This document shows positions 40,420 through 49,566 of a DNA stretch of 64,000 bases, in pieces. Position 1 is the stretch's first letter. Each line of letters starts with the position of its first letter. This DNA is from Petrolisthes cinctipes (taxonomy: Eukaryota > Arthropoda > Malacostraca > Decapoda > Porcellanidae). Made by a program: the position numbers and the translations under genes. The notes below the pieces were generated by a model. The model had not been told where the DNA came from. It was given only the letters and a program-made list of their open reading frames with translations, and made no database searches. Location of the stretch: positions 1,423,501 to 1,487,500 of the forward strand of contig JAWQEG010000411.1 in the NCBI GenBank assembly GCA_033782935.1. The letters run 5' to 3'.

Positions 40420-42709
40420 TCTTGGCCTGTATTTTGAAAATACTCTAACACGGAGTAGGCATGTACAGATACCTTCTGGGACCTCTAAATATCGTATTTT
40501 CGGGTGTTTTGGGACTGAATTTGAGATATCGATTTTTTGGCACCTAAAATGTCGATTTTTAGCATGTTATTAGCCTATATTTTGAAAATATTCTAGCACT
40601 GTGTAGGCATGTACAGATTGCTTCTGGGACCCCAAAATATTGAATTTTCGGGTGTTTTGAGCCTGAATTTGAGATATAAACGGGTACAGAAGATACATGT
40701 ACATATTGACTTTGGGCATCTAAAATATCGATTTTCAGCATGTTTTGGGCCTGTATTTTGAAAATACTCTAACACTGAGTAGGCATGTACAGATTGCTTC
40801 TGGGACCCCAAAATATTTAATTTTCGGGTGTTTTGAGCCTGAATTTGAGATATAAACGGGTACAGAAGATACATGCACATATCGACTTTTGTGCACCTAA
40901 AAGATCGATTTTCAGTATGTTTTGAACATGTATTTTGAAAATACTCTAACACGGAGTAGGCATGTGCAGATCGCTTCTGGGACCCCTAAATATCGAATTT
41001 TCGGGTGTTTTGGGACTGAATTTGAGATATCGACTTTTTGGCACCTAAAAGATCGATTTTTAGCATGTTTTTAGCCTATATTTTGAAAATATTCTAGCAC
41101 TGTACAGATTGCTTCTGGGACCCCAAAATATTGAATTTTCGGGTGTTTTGAGCCTGAATTTGAGATATAAACGGGTACTGAAGATGCATGCACATATCGA
41201 CTTCTGTGCACCTAAAAGATCGATTTTCAGTATGTTTTGAGCATGTATTTTGAAAATACTCTAACACGGAGTAGGCATGTACAGATCGCTTCTGGGACCC
41301 CTAAATATCGAATTTTCGGGTGTTTTGGGACTGAATTTGAGATATCGACTTTTTGGCACCTAAAAGATCGATTTTTAGCATGTTTTTAGCCTATATTTTG
41401 AAAATATTCTAGCACTTTACAGATTGCTTCTGGGACCCCAAAATATTGAATTTTCGGGTGTTTTGAGCCTGAATTTGAGATATAAACGGGTACAGAATAT
41501 ACATGCACATATTGACTTTGGGCACCAAAAATATCGATTTTCAGCATGTTTTGGGCCTGAATTTTGAAAATACTTTAACACGGAGTAGACATGTACAGAC
41601 CGCTTCTGGGAGCCCAAAATATCGAATTTTCGGGTATTTAGGGCCAGAATTTGAGATATAAACGGGTACAGAAGATGCATGCACATATCGACTTTTGGGC
41701 ACCTAAAAGATCGATTTTCAGTATGTTTTTGGCCTGTATTTTGAAAATACTCTAACACGGAGTAGGCATGTACAGATACCTTCTGGGACCTCTAAATATC
41801 GAATTTTCGGGTGTTTTGGGACTGAATTTGAGATATCGATTTTTTGGCATCTAAAATGTCGATTTTTAGCATGTTTTTAGCCTATAATTTGAAAATATTC
41901 TAGCACTGTATAGGCATGTACAGATTGCTTCTGGGACACCAAAATATTGAATTTTCGGGTGTTTTGAGCCTGAATTTGAGATATAAACGGAAACAGAAGA
42001 TACATGCACATATTGACTTTGGGCATCTAAAATATCGATTTTCAGCATGTTTTGGGCCTGTATTTTGAAAATACTCTAACACTGAGTAGGCATGTATAGA
42101 TTGCTTCTGGGACCCCAAAATATTGAATTTTCGGGTGTTTTGATCCTGAATTTGAGATATAAACGGGTACTGAAGATGCATGCACATATCGACTTTTGTG
42201 CACCTAAAAGATCGATTTTCAGTATGTTTTGAGCATGTATTTTGAAAATACTCTAACACGGAGTAGGCATGTACAGATCGCTTCTGGGACCCCAAAATAT
42301 CGAATTTTCGGGTGTTTAGGGCCAGAGTTTGAGATATAAACGGGTACAGAAGATGCATGCACATATCGACTTTTGGGCACCTAAAAGATCGATTTTCAGT
42401 ATGTTTTTGGCCTGTATTTTGAAAATACGGAGTAGGCATGTACAGATACCTTCTGGGACCTCTAAATATCGAATTTACGGGTGTTTTGGGACTGAATTTG
42501 AGATATCGATTTTTTGGCACCTAAAATGTCGATTTTTAGCATGTTTTTAGCCTATATTTTGAAAATATTCTAGCACTGTGTAGGCATGTACAGATTGCTT
42601 CTGGGACCCCAAAATATTGAATTTTCGGGTGTTTTGAGCCTGAATTTGAGATATAAACGGGTACTTTGGGCATCTAAAATATCGATTTTCAGCATGTTTT
42701 GGGCCTGTA
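40420..42709. repeat. 2,455-bp-offset duplication, copy 2
   Basis: Matches copy 1 with few differences, such as AACGGAAACAG near 41,990 and GGGACACCAAAA near 41,936. The match stops at about 42,709, where GGCCTGAATTTTG in copy 1 becomes GGCCTGTATTTTG. Confidence 0.85.
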
Positions 42710-42732
42710 TTTTGAAAATACTCTAACACTGA
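42580..42732 (+). repeat. A1 with 23-bp internal deletion (153 bp), copy 2
   Basis: The same deletion 2,455 bp downstream, carried by the larger duplication. Confidence 0.82.
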
Positions 42733-42909
42733 GTAGGCATGTACAGATTGCTTCTGGGACCCCAAAATATTGAATTTTCGGGTGTTTTGAGCCTGAATTT
42801 GAGATATAAACGGGTACTGAAGATGCATGCATATATCGACTTTTGTGCACCTAAAAGATCGATTTTCAGTATGTTTTGAGCAAGAATTTTGAAAATACTC
42901 TAACACGGA

Positions 42910-43022
42910 GTAGGCATGTACTGATCGCTTCTGGGACTGAATTTGAGATATCGACTTTTTGGCACCTAAAAGATCGATTTTTAGCATGTTTTTAGCCTAT
43001 ATTTTGAAAATATTCTAGCACT
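42910..43022 (+). repeat. C1 with 33-bp head deletion
   Basis: The head reads GATCGCTTCTGGGACTGAATTTG. Normal C1 has two GGGAC copies 33 bp apart here; one copy and everything between is gone. It is a clear direct-repeat (5-bp) deletion. A private ATGTACTGATC also marks this monomer. Confidence 0.82.
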
Positions 43023-43029
43023 GTACAGA

Positions 43030-43667
43030 TTGCTTCTGGGACCCCAAAATATTGAATTTTCGGGTGTTTTGAGCCTGAATTTGAGATATAAACGGGTACA
43101 GAAGATACATGCACATATCGACTTTTGGGCACCTAAAAGATCGATTTTCAGTGTTTTTGGCCTGTATTTTGAAAATACTCTAACACGGAGTAGGCATGTA
43201 CAGATACCTTCTGGGACCTCTAAATATCGAATTTTCGGGTGTTTTGGGACTGAATTTGAGATATCGATTTTTTGGCACCTAAAATGTCGATTTTTAGCAT
43301 GTTTTTAGCCTATATTTTGAAAATATTCTAGCACTGTGTAGGCATGTACAGATTGCTTCTGGGACCCCAAAATATTGAATTTTCGGGTGTTTTGAGCCTG
43401 AATTTGAGATATAAACGGGTACAGAAGATACATGCACATATCGACTTTTGTGCACCTCAAAGATCGATTTTCAGTATGTTTTGAGCATGTATTTTGAAAA
43501 TACTCTAACACGGAGTAGGCATGTGCAGATCGCTTCTGGGACCCCTAAATATCGAATTTTCGGGTGTTTTGGGACTGAATTTGAGATATCGACTTTTTGG
43601 CACCTAAAAGATCGATTTTTAGCATGTTTTTAGCCTATATTTTGAAAATATTCTAGCACTGTACAGA
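43030..43667. repeat. 638-bp tandem duplication, copy 1
   Basis: Shared with copy 2: TTTTCAGTGTTTTT (AT lost from CAGTATG), CACCTCAAAGATC and ATGTGCAGATC, at offsets of 638 bp. Confidence 0.83.
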
Positions 43668-44305
43668 TTGCTTCTGGGACCCCAAAATATTGAATTTTCG
43701 GGTGTTTTGAGCCTGAATTTGAGATATAAACGGGTACAGAAGATACATGCACATATCGACTTTTGGGCACCTAAAAGATCGATTTTCAGTGTTTTTAGCC
43801 TGTATTTTGAAAATACTCTAACACGGAGTAGGCATGTACAGATACCTTCTGGGACCTCTAAATATCGAATTTTCGGGTGTTTTGGGACTGAATTTGAGAT
43901 ATCGATTTTTTGGCACCTAAAATGTCGATTTTTAGCATGTTTTTAGCCTATATTTTGAAAATATTCTAGCACTGTGTAGGCATGTACAGATTGCTTTTGG
44001 GACCCCAAAATATTGAATTTTCGGGTGTTTTGAGCCTGAATTTGAGATATAAACGGGTACAAAAGATACATGCACATATCGACTTTTGTGCACCTCAAAG
44101 ATCGATTTTCAGTATGTTTTGAGGATGTATTTTGAAAATACTCTAACACGGAGTAGGCATGTGCAGATCGCTTCTGGGACCCCTAAATATCGAATTTTCG
44201 GGTGTTTTGGGACTGAATTTGAGATATCGACTTTTTGGCACCTAAAAGATCGATTTTTAGCATGTTTTTAGCCTATATTTTGAAAATATTCTAGCACTGT
44301 ACAGA
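43668..44305. repeat. 638-bp tandem duplication, copy 2
   Basis: Differs from copy 1 by a handful of substitutions: TTTTTAGCCTG near 43,795, GCTTTTGGGA near 43,995, TACAAAAG near 44,060 and TGAGGATG near 44,122. Confidence 0.83.
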
Positions 44306-45135
44306 TTGCTTCTGGGACCCCAAAATATTGAATTTTGGAGTGTTTTGAGCCTGAATTTGAGATATAAACGGGTACTGAAGATGCATGCACATATCGACTT
44401 CTGTGCACCTAAAAGATCGATTTTCAGTATGTTTTGAGCATGTATTATGAAAATACTCTAACACGGAGTAGGCATGTACAGATCGCTTCTGGGACCCCTA
44501 AATATCGAATTTTCGGGTGTTTTGGGACTGAATTTGAGATATCGACTTTTTGGCACCTAAAAGGTCGATTTTTAGCATGTTTTTAGCCTATATTTTAAAA
44601 ATATTCTAGCACTTTTCAGATTGCTTCTGGGACCCCAAAATATTGAATTTTGGAGTGTTTTGAGCCTGAATTTGAGATATAAACGGGTACTGAAGATGCA
44701 TGCACATATCGACTTCTGTGCACCTAAAAGATCGATTTTCAGTATGTTTTGAGCATGTATTTTGAAAATATTCTAGCACTGAGTAGGCATGTACAGATTG
44801 CTTCTGGGACCCCAAAATATTGAATTTTCGGGTGTTTTGAGCCTGAATTTGAGATATAAACGGGTACAGAAGATACATGCACATATTGACTTTGGGCACC
44901 AAAAATATCGATTTTCAGCATGTTTTGGGCCTGAATTTTGAAAATACTTTAACACGGAGTAGACATGTACAGATCGCTTCTGGGACCCCAAAATATCGAA
45001 TTTTCGGGTGTTTAGGGCCAGAATTTGAGATATAAACGGGTACAGAAGATGCATGCACATATCGACTTTTGGGCACCTAAAAGATCGATTTTCAGTATGT
45101 TTTTGGCCTGTATTTTGAAAATACTCTAACACGGA

Positions 45136-45223
45136 GTAGGCATGTACAGATACCTTCTGGGACCTCTAAATATCGAATTTTCGGGTGTTTTGGGACTGTA
45201 TTTTGAAAATACTCTAACACTGA
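45136..45223 (+). repeat. 88-bp half-length monomer (C2 head, A1 end)
   Basis: Begins as C2 (GATACCTTC, TTTTGGGACTG) and after ACTG jumps to the A1 terminus TATTTTGAAAATACTC. The whole middle is lost. Its 88 bp is exactly half of 176. I saw no other monomer this short. Confidence 0.85.
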
Positions 45224-46215
45224 GTAGGCATGTACAGATACCTTCTGGGACCTCTAAATATCGAATTTTCGGGTGTTTTGGGACTGAATTTGAGATATCG
45301 ATTTTTTGGCACCTAAAATGTCGATTTTTAGCATGTTTTTAGCCTATATTTTGAAAATATTCTAGCACTGTGTAGGCATGTACAGATTGCTTCTGGGACC
45401 CCAAAATATTGAATTTTCGGGTGTTTTGAGCCTGAATTTGAGATATAAACGGGTACAGAAGATACATGCACATATTGACTTTGGGCATCTAAAATATCGA
45501 TTTTCAGCATGTTTTGGGCCTGTATTTTGAAAATACTCTAACACTGAGTAGGCATGTACAGATTGCTTCTGGGACCCCAAAATATTGAATTTTCGGGTGT
45601 TTTGAGCCTGAATTTGAGATATAAACGGGTACAGAAGATACATGCTTATATCGACTTTTGTGCACCTAAAAGATCGATTTTGAGTATGTTTTGAGCATGT
45701 ATTTTGAAAATACTCTAACACGGAGTAGGCATGTGCAGATCGCTTCTGGGACCCCTAAATATCGAATTTTCGGGTGTTTTGGGACTGAATTTGAGATATC
45801 GACTTTTTGGCACCTAAAAGATCGATTTTTAGCATGTTTTTAGCCTATATTTTGAAAATATTCTAGCACTGTACAGATTGCTTCTGGGACCCCAAAATAT
45901 TGAATTTTCGGGTGTTTTGAGCCTGAATTTGAGATATAAACGAGTACAGAAGATACATGCACATATTGACTTTGGGCACCAAAAATATCAATTTTCAGCA
46001 TGTTTTGGGCCTGAATTTTGAAAATACTCTAACACGGAGTAGGCATGTACAGATCGCTTCTGGGACCCCAAAATATCGAATTTTCGGGTGTTTAGGGCCA
46101 GAATTTGAGATATAAACGGGTACAGAAGATGCATGCACATATCGACTTTTGGGCACCTAAAAGATCGATTTTCAGTATGTTTTTGGCCTGTATTTTGAAA
46201 ATACTCTAACACTGA

Positions 46216-46391
46216 GTAGGCATGTACAGATTGCTTCTGGGACCCCAAAATATTGAATTTTCGGGTGTTTTGAGCCTGAATTTGAGATATAAACGGGTAC
46301 AGAAGATACAAGCACATATTGACTTTGGGCATCTAAAATATCGATTTTCAGCATGTTTTGGGCCTGTATTTTGAAAATACTCTAACACTGA
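46216..46391 (+). repeat. Monomer A1 (176 bp), reference copy
   Basis: Class-A monomer. Diagnostic states: GATTGCTTC and AATATTGAATT in the head, CGGGTACAGAAGATACA in the middle, then ATATTGACTTTGGGCATCTAAAATATC and GCATGTTTTGGGCCTG, ending in ACACTGA. At three places where most other classes carry CpG (GATCGC, ATATCGAA, ATATCGAC) it carries TpG. Most A1 copies read ATGCACATAT in the middle; this copy has an A for T there. Confidence 0.9.
46366..46380. other. Terminal dyad GTATTTTGAAAATAC in an A1 monomer
   Basis: Perfect inverted repeat: 7-bp arms around one central base, near the end of the A1 monomer. Nearly every A1 and B monomer has it; A2 carries one mismatch in the left arm (GAATTTTG). 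It lies about 12 bp before the monomer boundary. Known: dyad-rich satellites have been proposed to favour non-B DNA at centromeres that lack CENP-B boxes. Function here is unproven. Confidence 0.75.
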
Positions 46392-46568
46392 GTAGGCATG
46401 TACAGACTGCTTCTGGGACCCCAAAATATTGAATTTTCGGGTGTTTTGAGCCTGAATTTGAGATATAAACGGGTATTGAAGATGCATGCACATGTCGACT
46501 TTTGTGCACCTAAAAGATCGATTTTCAGTATGTTTTGAGCATGTATTTTGAAAATACTCTAACACGGA
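46392..46568 (+). repeat. Monomer B1 (177 bp), reference copy
   Basis: Class-B monomer. The first 75 bp or so match class A (TpG states, TTTTGAGCCTG). From the middle on it has B features: GAAGATGCATGCACAT, a CpG cytosine at the ATATCGAC position (mutated to ATGTCGAC in this copy), TTTTGTGCACCTAAAAGATCG, CAGTATGTTTTGAGCATG and a closing ACACGGA. It therefore reads as an A-head and B-tail composite that has been amplified as a stable HOR member. TGCATGCA inside it is an 8-bp palindrome. Confidence 0.9.
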
Positions 46569-46716
46569 GTAGGCATATACAGATCGCTTCTGGGACCCCT
46601 AAATATCGAATTTTCGGGTGTTTTGGGACTGAATTTGAGATATCGACTTTTTGGCACCTAAAAGATCGATTTTTAGCATGTTTTTAGCCTATATTTTGAA
46701 AATATTCTAGCACTGA
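46569..46716 (+). repeat. Monomer C1 (148 bp), short class, reference copy
   Basis: Short monomer with GATCGCTTCTGGGACCCCTAA, TTTTGGGACTGAATTTGAG, ATATCGACTTTTTGGCACC, AAAAGATCGATTTTTAGC, TTTTTAGCCTATATTTTG and a closing TTCTAGCACTG. It lacks the 29 bp that in long monomers run from AAACGGGTAC to ATGCACATAT. GAGATAT joins straight to CGACTTT, so one ATAT remains where long monomers have two. Confidence 0.92.
46691..46705. other. Terminal dyad ATATTTTGAAAATAT in a C1 monomer
   Basis: The same position in class C, again a perfect 7-1-7 inverted repeat. The outermost pair is A/T instead of G/C, so both arms differ from the A/B form in a matching way. Confidence 0.75.
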
Positions 46717-46959
46717 GTAGGCATGTACAGATTGCTTCTGGGACCCCAAAATATTGAATTTTCGGGTGTTTTGAGCCTGAATTTGAGATATAAACGGGTA
46801 CAGAAGATACATGCACATATTGACTTTGGGCATCTAAAATATCGATTTTCAGCATGTTTTGGGCCTGTATTTTGAAAATACTCTAACACTGAGTAGGCAT
46901 GTACAGATTGCTTCTGGGACCCCAAAATATTGAATTTTCGGGTGTTTTGAGCCTGAATT

Positions 46960-47766
46960 TGAGATATAAACGGGTACAGAAGATACATGCACATATCGAC
47001 TTTTGTGCACCTCAAAGATCGATTTTCAGTATGTTTTGAGCATGTATTTTGAAAATACTCTAACACGGAGTAGGCATGTGCAGATCGCTTCTGGGACCCC
47101 TAAATATCGAATTTTCGGGTGTTTTGGGACTGAATTTGAGATATCGACTTTTTGGCACCTAAAAGATCGATTTTTAGCATGTTTTTAGCCTATATTTTGA
47201 AAATATTCTAGCACTGTACAGATTGCTTCTGGGACCCCAAAATATTGAATTTTGGAGTGTTTTGAGCCTGAATTTGAGATATAAACGGGTACTGAAGATG
47301 CATGCACATATCGACTTCTGTGCACCTAAAAGATCGATTTTCAGTATGTTTTGAGCATGTATTATGAAAATACTCTAACACTGAGTAGGCATGTACAGAT
47401 CGCTTCTGGGACCCCTAAATATCGAATTTTCGGGTGTTTTGGGACTGAATTTGAGATATCGACTTTTTGGCACCTAAAAGGTCGATTTTTAGCATGTTTT
47501 TAGCCTATATTTAAGAAATATTCTAGCACTTTACAGATTGCTTCTGGGACCCCAAAATATTGAATTTTGGAGTGTTTTGAGCCTGAATTTGAGATATAAA
47601 CGGGTACTGAAGATGCATGAACATATCGACTTATGTGCACCTAAAAGATCGATTTTCAGTATGTTTTGAGCATGTATTTTGAAAATATTCTAGCACTGAG
47701 TAGGCATGTACAGATTGCTTCTGGGACCCCAAAATATTGAATTTTCGGGTGTTTCGAGCCTGAATT
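46960..47766. repeat. 807-bp tandem duplication, copy 1
   Basis: Shared with copy 2: CACCTCAAAG, ATGTGCAGATC, TTTTGGAGTG, TTCTGTGCACC, AAAAGGTCG, TATATTTAAGAAATATTC (47,509 and 48,316) and ACTTATGTGCACC. Confidence 0.83.
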
Positions 47767-48607
47767 TGAGATATAAACGGGTACAGAAGATACATGCACA
47801 TATCGACTTTTGTGCACCTCAAAGATCGATTTTCAGTATGTTTTGAGCATGTATTTTGAAAATACTCTAACACGGAGTAGGCATGTGCAGATCGCTTCTG
47901 GGACCCCTAAATATCGAATTTTCGGGTGTTTTGGGACTGAATTTGAGATATCGACTTTTTGGCACCTAAAAGATCGATTTTTAGCATGTTTTTAGCCTAT
48001 ATTTTGAAAACATTCTAGCACTGTACAGATTGCTTCTGGGACCCCAAAATATTGAATTTTGGAGTGTTTTGAGCCTGAATTTGAGATATAAACGGGTACT
48101 GAAGATGCATGCACATATCGACTTCTGTGCACCTAAAAGATCGATTTTCAGTATGTTTTGAGCATGTATTATGAAAATACTCTAACACTGAGTAGGCATG
48201 TACAGATCGCTTCTGGGACCCCTAAATATCGAATTTTCGGGTGTTTTGGGACTGAATTTGAGATATCGACTTTTTGGCACCTAAAAGGTCGATTTTTAGC
48301 ATGTTTTTAGCCTATATTTAAGAAATATTCTAGCACTTTACAGATTGCTTCTGAGACCCCAAAATATTGAATTTTGGAGTGTTTTGAGCCTGAATTTGAG
48401 ATATAAACGGGTACTGAAGATGCATGCACATATCGACTTATGTGCACCTAAAAGATCGATTTTCAGTATGTTTTGAGCATGTATTTTGAAAATATTCTAG
48501 CACTGAGTAGGCATGTACAGATTGCTTCTGGGACCCCAAAATATTGAATTTTCGGGTGTTTCGAGCCTGAATTTGAGATATAAACGGGTACAGAAGATAC
48601 ATGCACA
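47767..48607. repeat. 807-bp tandem duplication, copy 2 and partial third
   Basis: Matches copy 1 at 807 bp. GGTGTTTCGAGCC is seen near 47,755 and again at 48,562, so a third unit starts before the array switches to A2-B2 (GGCACCACAAATATC near 48,620). Confidence 0.8.
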
Positions 48608-49206
48608 TATTGACTTTGGGCACCACAAATATCGATTTTCAGCATATTTTGGGCCTGAATTTTGAAAATACTTTAACACGGAGTAGACATGTACAGATCG
48701 CTTCTGGGACCCCAAAATATCGAATTTTCGGGTGTTTAGGGCCAGAATTTGAGATATAAACGGGTACAGAAGATGCATGCACATATCGACTTTTGGGCAC
48801 CTAAAAGATCGATTTTCAGTATGTTTTTGGCCTGTATTTTGAAAATACTCTAACACGGAGTAGGCATGTACAGATACCTTCTGGGACCTCTAAATATCGA
48901 ATTTTCGGGTGTTTTGGGACTGAATTTGAGATATCGATTTTTTGGCATCTAAAATGTCGATTTTTAGCATGTTTTTAGCCTATAATTTGAAAATATTCTA
49001 GCACTGTGTAGGCATGTACAGATTGCTTCTGGGACACCAAAATATTGAATTTTCGGGTGTTTTGAGCCTGAATTTGAGATATAAACGGGTACAGAAGATA
49101 CATGCACATATTGACTTTGGGCATCTAAAATATCGATTTTCAGCATGTTTTAGGCCTGTATTTTGAAAATATTCTAACACTGAGTAGCCATGTACAGATT
49201 GCCTCT

Positions 49207-49566
49207 GGGACCCCAAAATATTGAATTTTCGGGTGTTTTGATCCTGAATTTGAGATATAAACGGGTACTGAAGATGCATGCACATATCGATTTTCAGTAT
49301 GTTTTGAGCATGTATTTTGAAAATACTCTAACACGGAGTAGGCATGTACAGATCGCTTCTGGGACCCCTAAATATCGAATTTTCGGGGGACCCCAAAATA
49401 TTGAATTTTCGGGTGTTTTGATCCTGAATTTGAGATATAAACGGGTACTGAAGATGCATGCACAGATCGATTTTCAGTATGTTTTGAGCATGTATTTTGA
49501 AAATACTCTAACACGGAGTAGGCATGTACAGATCGCTTCTGGGATCCCTAAATATCGAATTTTCGG
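49207..49566. repeat. 180-bp off-phase tandem duplication
   Basis: At about 49,384-49,394 a C1 head (GAATTTTCGGG) is fused directly to GGACCCCAAAATATTG of another monomer, out of the normal register. The unit repeats at 180 bp. Both copies also lack 23 bp in the B region (CATATCGATTTTCAG, CAGATCGATTTTCAG), joined at the repeated ATCGA. Confidence 0.83.

Larger units (their letters stand above)
46216..46716 (+). repeat. Reference A1-B1-C1 higher-order repeat (501 bp)
   Basis: A clean example of the first HOR sub-family: A1 of 176 bp, B1 of 177 bp and C1 of 148 bp, joined head to tail without indels and followed directly by another A1 at 46717. Many other units in the window recur at exactly 501 bp, for example the A monomers near 7.05, 7.55 and 8.05 kb and those near 26.53, 27.03 and 27.53 kb. 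The strand is a convention: it is the direction in which GTAGGCATG opens the monomer. Confidence 0.93.

Noticed and set aside
49384..49394. Edge of the satellite array
   Set aside because: The register changes but both sides are the same satellite in the same orientation, so it is an internal rearrangement.
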